DNA of 45,547 bases, taken from the NCBI GenBank assembly GCA_026389285.1, contig JAPLID010000149.1:1-45547 (forward strand), given 5' to 3'. Under the pieces are notes generated by a model. That model saw only the letters and a list, made by a program, of their open reading frames with translations. It made no database searches and was not told the origin of the DNA. The stretch's first letter is position 1. Each line of letters begins with the position of its first letter. The position numbers were made by a program, and so were the translations under genes. Shown here one piece after another: positions 8,137 through 16,184 of this stretch. Source of the DNA: Cyanobacteriota bacterium. Lineage in GTDB: Bacteria; Cyanobacteriota; Cyanobacteriia; PCC-6307; Cyanobiaceae.

Positions 8137-9702
8137 TCAGCCCTCGCCAAGGCGCAACAACTGGGCCAGGGGATTGCGAGATCTGGGCTGGGGCTTGGGC
8201 TTGCCGGCGGCACGGCTGGCCTCGTCGGCCGCCACCGCCGCCTCCCGCTCGGCGGCGCTGTGCAGACTCGGATCGGCCCCCTGGCCCTGGGAGAAGCGTT
8301 CCACCTGCTCGGCATCCGGGCTGGGCATCTTCACGCCGCAGACCTGGCTGTACATGGCCTCGTATTCCCTGGCCGAACGGTCCCAGCTGTAGTCCTGGGA
8401 CATCGCCCGGACCTGCAGCTCGCGCCAGCTGTCGGCATGGCGATAGGCCTCCCAGGAGCGCACGATCGTGGTGTAGAAGTCGACCGGCTCATACCGGTCA
8501 AAGCAGAAGCCACTGCCGGTATGGGCCCGGGGATCATGGGGCGGCACCGTGTCCACCAGTCCGCCCACCTTGCGCACCACCGGAATCGAGCCGTAGCGCA
8601 TCGCCAGCAGCTGGCTGATGCCGCAGGGCTCGAAGCGGCTCGGCATCAGGAAGGCATCCGAGCCGGCGTAGATCAGACGGGAGAGGGCGTCGTCATAGGT
8701 GAGGAAGACGGCGAAGCGGCCGGGATGGCGCGCCGCCAGCTGCCAGAGGCCCGATTCATAGCCGCGATCGCCGGTGCCGAGCACGACGAACTGGCTGTCG
8801 GTGTAAGCCAGGACCCGGTCGGCCACCTGCAGCAGCAGATCGACCCCCTTCTGGTCCACCAGCCGGCTGACCATGCCCATCAGGTAGGTGTCGGGATTGA
8901 CCGTCAGCCCCATGCGCTCCTGCAGCGCCCGTTTGCTGAGGGCCTTGCCGCTGAGGTCGGCGCTGCTGAAGGTGGCCGGCAGTGTGGCATCGGTGGCGGG
9001 GTTCCAGTCATCGGTATCGATGCCGTTGAGGATGCCGCGCAGCTTGGCACTGATGTAATTGAGCAATCCCTCCAGCCGTTCGCCATATTCAGCCGTGCGG
9101 ATCTCGGCGGCATAGGTGGGCGAGACCGCATTGACCCCATCGGCATAGAGCAGGGCCGCCGCCATCATGTGATCACCCTGCATGTACCAGGGGCACCAAG
9201 TCATGCGATCGAGCTTCCAGCGCCAGGGACCCTGATATTTAAGGTTGTGAATCGTGAAGACCGTGCTGATCTCCGGATCCTGATGCATCCAGACCGGGAT
9301 CATGCCGGTATGCCAATCGTGGCAATGCAGCACCTGGGGTTTCCAGACATTCCAGGCAAATTCGGCCGTCGCGCTGGCAAAGAAGGTGAAGCGCCAGTCC
9401 TCATCTTCACCGCCGTAGATGCGCTCGGGATCGAACACCGGATGGCCGACCAGATACAGGGGTAGACCGTTACTGGGATGGCGCGTTTCGAAAATGGAGA
9501 AATCGGTGCCCATCGTGTGGCCACGCCACAGCGGCTCCGCCGGAATCTGCAGGCGGCTCCAGAGCTTGCCGTAGCCCGGCAGGATCAGGCGCACATCGTG
9601 ACCGAGGGCAGCAAGGGCCGGTGGCAGTGAACCGACCACATCGCCCATTCCCCCCACCTTGATCATCGGGGCGCATTCGGCCGCGGCGAACAGGATCCGC
9701 AT
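8137..9702 (-). CDS. glgA: Glycogen synthase (ADP-glucose type)
   Basis: Transfers glucose from ADP-glucose to the growing alpha-1,4-glucan. The 521-residue GT5 enzyme has [16 protein letters not shown] from residue 15, whose Lys-Gly-Gly motif binds ADP-glucose, LHCHDWHTG in the N-terminal domain, and [17 protein letters not shown] in the C-terminal domain, where the Glu is catalytic. A Lys/Arg/Pro-rich tail follows the catalytic part. It is the first gene of a packed minus-strand group with the membrane protein, murF and the secreted protein. glgB lies at the far end of the window, so the two glycogen genes are not in one operon here. Confidence 0.97.
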   Translation of the reverse strand: MRILFAAAECAPMIKVGGMGDVVGSLPPALAALGHDVRLILPGYGKLWSRLQIPAEPLWRGHTMGTDFSIFETRHPSNGLPLYLVGHPVFDPERIYGGEDEDWRFTFFASATAEFAWNVWKPQVLHCHDWHTGMIPVWMHQDPEISTVFTIHNLKYQGPWRWKLDRMTWCPWYMQGDHMMAAALLYADGVNAVSPTYAAEIRTAEYGERLEGLLNYISAKLRGILNGIDTDDWNPATDATLPATFSSADLSGKALSKRALQERMGLTVNPDTYLMGMVSRLVDQKGVDLLLQVADRVLAYTDSQFVVLGTGDRGYESGLWQLAARHPGRFAVFLTYDDALSRLIYAGSDAFLMPSRFEPCGISQLLAMRYGSIPVVRKVGGLVDTVPPHDPRAHTGSGFCFDRYEPVDFYTTIVRSWEAYRHADSWRELQVRAMSQDYSWDRSAREYEAMYSQVCGVKMPSPDAEQVERFSQGQGADPSLHSAAEREAAVAADEASRAAGKPKPQPRSRNPLAQLLRLGEG

Positions 9703-9771
9703 GGAGGTTCAGGCGCCTGGCAGCGCGATGATCTGGCGGGGGCAACTCTACGGGTCATATCAGAACCGCCC

Positions 9772-10419
9772 TCAGGGCAGCACGGTCACCGGCGTGCCGA
9801 TCCGCACCAGATCAAACAATTCCTGGACGTTTTCGTCATAGAGCCGCACGCAGCCGTGGGAGACGGCCCGGCCGACGCTGTCCCGGTTGGGTGTGCCGTG
9901 GAAACCAGCGATCACACAACCTTTCAATTCGAGCTGCTCCACCCCGTTGAAACCCCTGCGGCCGCGGCAGTCGCGATGGAAGCCGATCCAGCGGCTGCCG
10001 AGGGGATTGCCGGGGCCTGGCTGGATCTTGAGGCCGGTGGCTGGATGCTCCCAGACCGGATTGGCGGTCTTCTCAATCACCTTGAACTTCCCCACCGGCG
10101 TCTCCCAGCCCGGCATCCCCACCGCCACCGGGTAGCGCCAACGCTCCCGGCCGTTCTCAAGCACCATCAGCAGGCGGCGCTGGCGATGGAGCACCAGCTG
10201 GCGCGGCGGATCGCTGCTGCCGGCCTCGGGCAGGTGCAGGCTGGGCCCCAGGCCGCCGACCGCGGCGCCCGGGGCTGCTGTGAGCGGCTGTGGTGGAACC
10301 AGGGGAGCCGCCAAGACCGGCGGCCCTTCGCCGGCCCAGGCGGCTTGGCCACAGACCAGCAGCGCCAGGGCGGCAACAGGCCCAGCCCAGCGGCGACAGG
10401 CTGTGACAAGGCTTGCCAT
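9772..10419 (-). CDS. L,D-transpeptidase (YkuD domain), exported
   Basis: Forms 3-3 crosslinks in peptidoglycan or attaches proteins to it, using a catalytic cysteine. From the ATG at 10419 the 215-residue protein begins with MASLVTACRRWAGPVAALAL, a signal peptide ending near AWA. The YkuD domain runs to the C-terminus: RYPVAVGMPGWETPVGKF, GFHGTP and SHGCVRLYDENV, where His and Cys of SHGCVR are the active site. The frame stays open upstream to 10848 through a Pro/Ala/Thr repeat and another hydrophobic segment, so a longer form anchored by two segments cannot be excluded; an ATG at 10449 is also possible. glgA starts 69 bases downstream on the same strand. Confidence 0.9.
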   Translation of the reverse strand: MASLVTACRRWAGPVAALALLVCGQAAWAGEGPPVLAAPLVPPQPLTAAPGAAVGGLGPSLHLPEAGSSDPPRQLVLHRQRRLLMVLENGRERWRYPVAVGMPGWETPVGKFKVIEKTANPVWEHPATGLKIQPGPGNPLGSRWIGFHRDCRGRRGFNGVEQLELKGCVIAGFHGTPNRDSVGRAVSHGCVRLYDENVQELFDLVRIGTPVTVLP

Positions 10420-10875
10420 GACTGGGCCTACCGCGACTGATCCCGACATGGAGGGAGCGGCCGGCACGGGCGTGGCAGGGTCGGGGCTGGCAGGGGCAGG
10501 GCTGGCAGGGGCAGTGGTGGCAGGGGCAGTGGTGGGCCTTGGGGTCACGGACCCGGAATTCACAGAATCGACACCTCGCACCCTAAGCAGCCCCAAAGCC
10601 AGCCAGCCGCCCAATCCCAGCGCCGCTGCAGACCCCCAGCTCCATTTAACGGAAAAGTTGAACCACCGTTTTGGACCGCCTGTCCGGGGCAACACTCCCA
10701 AAGACAACAGCCCAGAGCGCTCAGTGAGACAACTCTTCGGGCAACTCTCCGCGGCGTTTCCCAGGCGCAATCCTCCCGAGCGTTTGCGGAGAGCATCGCC
10801 AGGGCCGCCAGGGTTCAGAGCAACCAATTCAGGGCAACCAAGGTTCACGGCAGCGATGGTTCAGGCCAGCCAGCC
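10420..10875. other. 456-base gap between menB and the L,D-transpeptidase gene
   Basis: It holds the four-copy 15-bp repeat listed separately and a less GC-rich part around 10645-10700. Near the menB side (10810-10875) there are degenerate copies of GGTTCA and CAACCA/CAGCCA. In the transpeptidase frame the minus strand stays open across all of it and would encode a charged stretch, a hydrophobic helix GLGGWLALGLL and a Pro/Ala/Thr linker. No other gene is convincing. Confidence 0.45.
10473..10532. repeat. 15-bp tandem repeat, four copies
   Basis: Four consecutive units begin TGGCAGGG at 10473, 10488, 10503 and 10518, each 15 bases long with a few changes between them. On the minus strand, in the frame of the L,D-transpeptidase gene, each unit encodes five residues of the pattern x-x-A-P-A. 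The unit length keeps that frame, which is compatible with a coding linker. Confidence 0.75.
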
Positions 10876-11775
10876 TCAAGGCAGCCAGGGCGACCCTGAA
10901 AAGTCGGGATCGCGCTTTTCCAGGAAGGCATTGCGGCCTTCCTGGCCCTCAGCCGTCCGATAGAAGAGATGGGTAGCCTGTCCGGCCAGCTCCTGCAGGC
11001 CCGCCAGTCCATCGGTCTCGGCGTTGAAGGCCGCCTTCAGACAGCGGATCGCCGTGGGGCTGTGGCCCAGCACCTCCCGGGCCCAGGTCACCCCTTCCGC
11101 CTCCAGCTGCTCCAGCGGCACGACGCGATTGACCAGGCCCATGGCCAGGGCCTCTTCGGCGTTGTAGCGCCGGCAGAGAAACCAGATCTCCCGGGCCTTG
11201 CGCTGGCCCACCACCCGGGCCAGATAGCCGGCACCGAAGCCGCCGTCGAAACTGCCGACCCGCGGTCCGGTCTGGCCGAAGACGGCGTTCTCCGCTGCCA
11301 GGCTGAGATCACAGAGCAGGTGCAGCACCTGGCCGCCGCCAATGGCATAGCCCGCCACCAGGGCGATCACCACCTTGGGCAGGCTGCGGATCAGACGCTG
11401 CAAATCGAGCACATTCAGCCGCGGCAAGCCGTCCTCATCGACGTAGCCGCCGTCGCCGCGCACGCTCTGGTCGCCGCCGGCGCAGAAGGCCCAGGCCCCG
11501 TCAGCCGCAGGGCCGGCGCCGGTGAACAGCACCACGCCGATGGCCGTGTCATCTCGCACCCTGGAGAAGGCGTCGCAGAGCTCCTGAACCGTTCGCGGCC
11601 GGAAGGCGTTGCGTTTTTCCGGGCGGTTGATCGAGATGCGAGCGATGCCCTCATCACTGCGCTCGAAGCGGATGTCCTGATAGCGGCCGACGCTCTGCCA
11701 GTCCACCGGGGCGATCGCTCCGGTGCCCCCACCGGAACCGGCGCTGGCAGGGGAACTGGCGCTGGTGGAGGTCAT
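10876..11775 (-). CDS. menB: 1,4-dihydroxy-2-naphthoyl-CoA synthase
   Basis: Closes the ring of O-succinylbenzoyl-CoA to form dihydroxynaphthoyl-CoA in the phylloquinone (photosystem I quinone) pathway. The 299-residue crotonase-family protein has [41 protein letters not shown] and [19 protein letters not shown] (oxyanion region), then [10 protein letters not shown] and the C-terminal [10 protein letters not shown]. The first 25 residues are Ser/Gly/Ala-rich and variable. The start overlaps the menD stop by four bases (ATGA), so the two are translationally coupled. The position next to menD supports the specific call over other crotonases. Confidence 0.97.
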   Translation of the reverse strand: MTSTSASSPASAGSGGGTGAIAPVDWQSVGRYQDIRFERSDEGIARISINRPEKRNAFRPRTVQELCDAFSRVRDDTAIGVVLFTGAGPAADGAWAFCAGGDQSVRGDGGYVDEDGLPRLNVLDLQRLIRSLPKVVIALVAGYAIGGGQVLHLLCDLSLAAENAVFGQTGPRVGSFDGGFGAGYLARVVGQRKAREIWFLCRRYNAEEALAMGLVNRVVPLEQLEAEGVTWAREVLGHSPTAIRCLKAAFNAETDGLAGLQELAGQATHLFYRTAEGQEGRNAFLEKRDPDFSGSPWLP

Positions 11776-13649
11776 GGGAGCGAAAGCTGCCTAGAGGCCA
11801 TTGTGCGCAGGCGGGTTCGCAGTCCGGCATCGGCGCGCCGATCCGTGCGCAGCTCCAGCAGGGCCATCCGCTGCTCCAGCGCCCAGTCAAGGGCTTCCTG
11901 CAGCTGCTGAGGCCGCTCAACGCGGCGGCCGGCGACGCCATAAGCGGCGGCCAGATCCAGCTGCTCGACGGCCTGGGGCATGGCAAACAGTCGCTCAAAA
12001 TCCATGGCCCCCGGCGACGGCACGCGAATCGGCAGTTGTTCGAAGATGCCGCCACCCCCGTTCTCGATCAGCAACACGGTCAGCTGTCCCCGCAGCTGGC
12101 GCTGCCACAGCCAGCCATTGGCATCGTGCAGCAGGGCCAGATCACCGCTGATCAACACCAGCCGCCCGTGGGCCTCGGCCAGCCCGCAGGCCATCGAGAG
12201 GGTGCCATCGATGCCGGAGGCGCCGCGGAAGCCATGGATCGTTCGCGCCGGCGCCACCGGATCGGCAAAGCTCTCCCAGTCCCGCACCGGACTGCTGCTG
12301 GCCAGCATCAACGGCCAGTCAGCCGGCAGCAGGCAGCTCAGACGGCGGGCCAGCCACACCTCCCCCAACCGCACCTCTCCAAGCTGTTCCGAGCCCACGA
12401 GCTGCTGATCGAGCAAGCCCTGCACGGACGCATCGGCGCGGCACCAGCGCCGCTGCAGGTCCAGGCAAGCGGCGGCGGGTCCGGGGCCATCGTCCAGGCC
12501 GGGCAGGGCCTCCAGCCAGCGCTCCAGCCCCGCGCTCCAGTGCCGCTGCGGTGGCACCGTGCCCAGCGGATCCAGGCGGCGGGGATCGCCCTGACTCACC
12601 AACACCTGATCACCGCCCAGATCCTGCAGCCACTGCTGCAGGCGGCGGCTGGCCGGCAGGGAGCCCAGCCGCAGCACCTGATCCACCGCCAGCTGCGCCG
12701 GTGGGGCGGCAAGGATCAGGTCATAGGCGCCCACCTGGGGCAGACCTCCGTGACCGCGCAGACTGGAGAGGGGGTCGGCCAGCAGCGGCCAGCCACTGCG
12801 ATGCAGCCAGCGCCGCAGGGCGGCCAAATAGCAGGGCCAGTCGGCCGGATCGCCACGCCAGGGCCCCGCCACCACCACCCCGGGCCGATCGGGATCCAGC
12901 GCCGCAGGCCCGGGCGCAGCTATGGCCGGTGGCTGGGCAGAAAGCAGCGGACCCTGGGCCTGAAGCTCGGGAGAGGGATCGAGGGCGAGGGCTGCGAGCC
13001 CTTCGGCACCGATGTGGAGCGGTTCCTCGAAGGGCAGGTTGAGATGGACGGCACCGGCGGGGGCGCCCAGGCCATCGCCGCGGGCAGCGGCCATCGCCCG
13101 AGCCGCCATCGCCTGCAGCTGGGCGCTGTCCATCGTTGCCAGTCCGCTGCCGGCTCCCTGGCCGAGCCAGCGGCAACAGACCGCGAGGAACTGCTCCTGG
13201 GGTACGGCCTGGTTGGCGCCGCAGTGCTTGAGCCGCTCCGGCCGGTCGGCACTCAGCAACAGCAACGGCACCGTGCCGAGATCCGCCTCCACCGCCGCCG
13301 CCAGCAGCTGGGCCACCGCCGTTCCGGAGGTGGTGATCACCGCCGCCGGCCGGCCCGTCGCCTTGCCATGACCCAGGGCGAAGAAGGCGGCAGAGCGTTC
13401 ATCTATCGCCGTCAGCAACCTCAGGCCCTGCGGTTCCAGCAGGGCCGCAGCCTGGGCGAGGGGGGCGGAGCGGCTGCCAGGGCAGAGCACCACCAGCTCC
13501 AGGCCCTGGCGGACCAGGGCCGCGAGCAGCACCAGGGCCGCCCTGACGTTCGCGGTGGCGGCAGCACTGGCGGCAGCACTGGCGGCAGGAATGGCGGCAG
13601 GAATGGCCTGGGAACCGGGCCAAGGAGACGGGGGATCGCTCGGGGACAA
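11772..13649 (-). CDS. menD: 2-succinyl-5-enolpyruvyl-6-hydroxy-3-cyclohexene-1-carboxylate synthase
   Basis: ThDP-dependent enzyme that condenses isochorismate with 2-oxoglutarate, the first committed step of the naphthoquinone pathway. [10 protein letters not shown] lies about 56 residues from the chosen start, [10 protein letters not shown] follows (its Glu acts on ThDP), and [13 protein letters not shown] is the ThDP-Mg motif. The C-terminal part is complete. The start is uncertain. The frame is open to 13982, but lepB begins at 13726 on the other strand. Candidates are a TTG at 13649 (used here, 625 residues) and an ATG at 13727 whose first bases overlap the lepB start. Family similarity begins well inside, near [10 protein letters not shown], after an Ala/Pro repeat. 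Confidence 0.93.
   Translation of the reverse strand: MSPSDPPSPWPGSQAIPAAIPAASAAASAAATANVRAALVLLAALVRQGLELVVLCPGSRSAPLAQAAALLEPQGLRLLTAIDERSAAFFALGHGKATGRPAAVITTSGTAVAQLLAAAVEADLGTVPLLLLSADRPERLKHCGANQAVPQEQFLAVCCRWLGQGAGSGLATMDSAQLQAMAARAMAAARGDGLGAPAGAVHLNLPFEEPLHIGAEGLAALALDPSPELQAQGPLLSAQPPAIAAPGPAALDPDRPGVVVAGPWRGDPADWPCYLAALRRWLHRSGWPLLADPLSSLRGHGGLPQVGAYDLILAAPPAQLAVDQVLRLGSLPASRRLQQWLQDLGGDQVLVSQGDPRRLDPLGTVPPQRHWSAGLERWLEALPGLDDGPGPAAACLDLQRRWCRADASVQGLLDQQLVGSEQLGEVRLGEVWLARRLSCLLPADWPLMLASSSPVRDWESFADPVAPARTIHGFRGASGIDGTLSMACGLAEAHGRLVLISGDLALLHDANGWLWQRQLRGQLTVLLIENGGGGIFEQLPIRVPSPGAMDFERLFAMPQAVEQLDLAAAYGVAGRRVERPQQLQEALDWALEQRMALLELRTDRRADAGLRTRLRTMASRQLSLP
13557..13604. repeat. 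12-bp tandem repeat in the menD 5' end
   Basis: Two copies of GGCGGCAGCACT (13557-13580) are followed by two copies of GGCGGCAGGAAT (13581-13604). On the minus strand they encode an in-frame Ile-Pro-Ala-Ala / Ser-Ala-Ala-Ala stretch just before the conserved MenD domain. The unit length keeps the frame, so copy number could vary without breaking the gene. Confidence 0.8.
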
Positions 13650-13725
13650 CGGCAGGGAACCTCGGCTGGTCAGGATGGAGCGATCATCCCTGCTCCGGCT
13701 CCGGCCGGCGCTGTCTCGCCAACCC

Positions 13726-14352
13726 ATGTCCCAGGAGTCACCAGCCCCCACGCCCGACCAACCCGGTCCCTCCCTGCCGGCACACATCCAGCAGCCAGTC
13801 AGCCTGATGCGCCAGCTGCGGTCGCTGGTCCTGTGGTTGCTGCTGGCCCTGCTGCTGCGCTGGATCGTGGTCGAGCCGCGCTGGATCCCCTCCGGCTCGA
13901 TGCTGCCCACCCTGCAGCTGCAGGATCGGATCCTGGTGCAGAAGCTCGGGCCCAAGCTCGCCCGCCCCCTGAGCGCGGGCACGATCGTCGTCTTCCATCC
14001 GCCGGCCGCCCTGCAGGCCGCCGGCTACGACCCGGCGGCCGCCCTGATCAAACGGGTGGTGGCCGTGGCCGGCGACCGGATCGCCGTCAGCGACGGCCAG
14101 CTGCAACGCAATGACCAACTGGTGGCGGAGGCCTGGCGCCATCAACCGATGGACTACGACCTGCCAGCCCTGACCGTGCCGGCAGGTCATGTGCTGGTGC
14201 TCGGCGACAACCGCAATGCCAGTCTCGATTCCCACATCTGGGGCCCCTTGCCTGTGGACGATGTGATAGGAACCGCCATCTGGCGTTATTGGCCCCTGGA
14301 GCGTTTCGGTCCGATTCGGTTCTCCACCGACACCTCCCCTGGAGTGTCCTGA
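13726..14352 (+). CDS. lepB: Signal peptidase I
   Basis: Cuts signal peptides from exported proteins at the membrane. The 208-residue protein has one N-terminal membrane helix (LVLWLLLALLLRWIVVEP, about residues 34-51). The serine motif PSGSMLPTL follows, with the nucleophile near residue 58. The lysine motif LIKRVVAVAGD has the catalytic Lys near 109, and GDNRNASLDSH is box E. This short, one-helix form is usual in cyanobacteria. The frame is open upstream to 13555, but that part is antisense to the repeat in menD; the ATG at 13726 is the best start. It diverges from menD with little or no gap. Confidence 0.95.
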   Translation: MSQESPAPTPDQPGPSLPAHIQQPVSLMRQLRSLVLWLLLALLLRWIVVEPRWIPSGSMLPTLQLQDRILVQKLGPKLARPLSAGTIVVFHPPAALQAAGYDPAAALIKRVVAVAGDRIAVSDGQLQRNDQLVAEAWRHQPMDYDLPALTVPAGHVLVLGDNRNASLDSHIWGPLPVDDVIGTAIWRYWPLERFGPIRFSTDTSPGVS

Positions 14353-14362
14353 GCAGCTGCGT

Positions 14363-14368
14363 TAAGGT
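14363..14368 (+). promoter_or_regulatory. Candidate -10 box of the DUF760 gene
   Basis: TAAGGT fits TAnnnT and lies 48 bases upstream of the ATG at 14417, in the gap after lepB. No -35 element is convincing. If used, the DUF760 gene is transcribed on its own. Confidence 0.35.
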
Positions 14369-14416
14369 TTCGGTCGTGTCGCGAGGCACACCAGTCGTCA
14401 TGTTCGGGAGATCCAC

Positions 14417-14773
14417 ATGTTCAACCCGGAGTTCCTGACCAGTGACAACAAGGCGATCAGCAGCAACTCGCTGATCCAGTACCTGCAGGATCAATCTCCC
14501 GATGTCCTGCAACGGGTTGCCCGCTCAGCCAGCGGCGATATCCAGGACATCATTCGCCACAACGTTCAGGGTCTGCTGGGCATGCTCCCCGGCGAACAGT
14601 TTGAAGTGAAGATTCAGGCCAGCCGTGACAGCCTGGCTGGTTTGCTGGCTTCGGCCATGATGACCGGCTACTTCCTGCGGCAGATGGAACAGCGTATGGA
14701 ACTGGAGAGCACCCTGCTGGGCAGTGGCTTCGGAGAAACCGCCATCGACGATCCCGGCGAACTGCATCTCTGA
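14417..14773 (+). CDS. DUF760 family protein
   Basis: A 118-residue soluble protein of a family shared by cyanobacteria and plastids, with no settled function. Family features are LIQYLQDQSPDVLQRVARS (about residues 19-37), IIRHNVQGLLGMLPGEQF and LAGLLASAMMTGYFLRQMEQRM. The base composition is less GC-biased than its neighbours at the third codon position, and the message has its own candidate promoter, both common for a well-expressed small gene. GGGAGA lies upstream of the ATG as a ribosome site. It is convergent with the DUF4336 gene. Confidence 0.85.
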   Translation: MFNPEFLTSDNKAISSNSLIQYLQDQSPDVLQRVARSASGDIQDIIRHNVQGLLGMLPGEQFEVKIQASRDSLAGLLASAMMTGYFLRQMEQRMELESTLLGSGFGETAIDDPGELHL

Positions 14774-14794
14774 ACCCATGGGATCATGGGCCAC

Positions 14795-14845
14795 GTCCGG
14801 GTGAAGCCGGACTGAGCCGCCTGCTCCTTACTTTTTCACTGCTCA
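14795..14845 (+). terminator. Possible weak terminator after the DUF760 gene
   Basis: GTCCGG (14795-14800) and CCGGAC (14807-14812) form a 6-bp stem with a 6-base loop, 22 bases after the stop codon. A T-run (cttactttttcactg) follows about 16 bases later rather than directly, so this is not a standard intrinsic terminator. It lies in a convergent gap, where a terminator is expected. Confidence 0.3.
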
Positions 14846-14856
14846 CCACAGCCCTT

Positions 14857-16056
14857 TCAGTCGGGTCCGGTGGGCAGCGAGTCCGGTCCGGTCGGCTCGG
14901 CCGGCACCAGAGCCAGCCGCAGCAGGGTGCGGTCAATGCCCGCCAGGAAGGCCCAGTTCCCTTCACTGGGGGCCCAGGGCCTGGCCTCCAACTCGGCAGC
15001 CAGGGCCTCAAGCTGGGCGGCGGAACAGGCCACCGGCGCCTCGTAGTGGGCGGGAATCAGCCAGGCCAGATCCGAAAGGCCGGCCAGCTGGCGCAAATAG
15101 GCCAGCAACGCCGGCCTCGCCCTGGGAAACACCAGGCGCTCCAGCACGGCGGCCACCTGGATGCGGGGCGGCCCCGGTGGCAGCAAGATGTCCACGGCCT
15201 CTTGCCAGTGCTGGCGCCAGCGGAAGGGATAGAGCCCGAAATGAGCGCGGCGGCTGCGGCAGCCGGGCGCCAGGCTGGTGCGCAGCATCTGCAGCGGCGA
15301 CGCTACATCCAGGGGCGCGGGGCTCAGGTAGTTGGCGAACAGAACCAGCCGCTGCCAGCCGCGGCGGCGCCGTTCCGCGCTGTCGATCAGCGGTTCATCG
15401 CCCCGATCGCGGGCATGGAACAGCAGGGGGGTTGGATCGGCCTCAAACAGGGGCGGCGGCTCCGGGGAGATCGCCACCAGGGCATCGGTGAGCAACAGGG
15501 CGCCGGTGGCCCGGTCGAAACAGCCGTATTCCAGAAAGGTGCCCAACCCCAGGTTCAGCGGTCCCAGGGGTAGCCAGTGCAGCTGATCGGCGTGGGGCAG
15601 GCCATCGCTGCCCAGCACCCGGGTGCGGCCGGCCGGAAAGCCCAGCAGGCGGGGCGGCAGACGCAGCGGAAAGCTCCACTGGTGCGGCGTGATCCAGACC
15701 GCGGCCTCCGGAAAAGCCCGGGCCATGGCCGGCACCGGCAGCTTGTGCTCCAGCCCCGAGGCGGTCGGCAGCACGATTGTGCACACGGGGCCATGCAGGG
15801 CCTCCAGCCGCCGCAGCTGGGCCCGCACCTCGCCGGTGACCGCCACCGGGGCGTAAAGCATCAGGCCGTCGGCCACCTTGAGCACGGTCATGCGGATCGG
15901 CACCGCCACGTACCAGAACCCCTGCAGCTGCTCGAAACTCCAGATCCTCCCCGGCAGCAACTCCCGCACCAGGGTGCGGCGATGTCCGTAGGGATAAAGA
16001 GGCAACAGGGGCCACCAGGGCCAGCGCTGGTCCTGGGACGGAACGTCCTCGCTCAT
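14857..16056 (-). CDS. DUF4336 domain-containing protein
   Basis: A 399-residue protein of a cyanobacterial and plant family that resembles metallo-beta-lactamase-fold proteins, without a proven activity. The N-terminal part has WPWWPLLPLYPYGHRRTLV and IWSFEQLQGFWYVAVPIRM, then VLPTASGLEHKLPVPAMARA and FLEYGCFDRATGALLLTDAL, which recall the shape of the metal-binding segments in this family. The C-terminus has AWLIPAHYEAPV. The ATG at 16056 is chosen over the 16110 start because MSEDVPSQ leads directly into the conserved Trp/Pro region and leaves room for promoters shared with mntH. It diverges from mntH. Confidence 0.8.
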   Translation of the reverse strand: MSEDVPSQDQRWPWWPLLPLYPYGHRRTLVRELLPGRIWSFEQLQGFWYVAVPIRMTVLKVADGLMLYAPVAVTGEVRAQLRRLEALHGPVCTIVLPTASGLEHKLPVPAMARAFPEAAVWITPHQWSFPLRLPPRLLGFPAGRTRVLGSDGLPHADQLHWLPLGPLNLGLGTFLEYGCFDRATGALLLTDALVAISPEPPPLFEADPTPLLFHARDRGDEPLIDSAERRRRGWQRLVLFANYLSPAPLDVASPLQMLRTSLAPGCRSRRAHFGLYPFRWRQHWQEAVDILLPPGPPRIQVAAVLERLVFPRARPALLAYLRQLAGLSDLAWLIPAHYEAPVACSAAQLEALAAELEARPWAPSEGNWAFLAGIDRTLLRLALVPAEPTGPDSLPTGPD

Positions 16057-16108
16057 GACACCGGAGTGGTGGGGCGAACGCTGGCACCGGAGGACACCGG
16101 AATCTTCC

Positions 16109-16124
16109 ATACCAGCTCTGGTAT
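16109..16124. promoter_or_regulatory. Perfect 7-bp inverted repeat between the DUF4336 gene and mntH
   Basis: ATACCAG, two bases (CT), then CTGGTAT. It is centred about 60 bases from both starts in a divergent gap, the classic place for an operator. TGGTAT could also serve as a -10 box. No known cyanobacterial site (Fur, LexA, NtcA) matches it by eye. The regulator is unknown. Confidence 0.45.
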
Positions 16125-16184
16125 CAACACGGTTCCCTGCCCGCCGCCATGACCCCAGCCCACCAGCCTCACGGCTGACAGGTT

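Noticed and set aside
8260-9465. A 401-codon plus-strand open frame
   Set aside because: Antisense to glgA. Stop codons are rare by chance in such GC-rich DNA.
12036-14114. A 692-codon plus-strand open frame
   Set aside because: Antisense to menD and overlapping lepB in another frame. No family pattern, and menD is certain.
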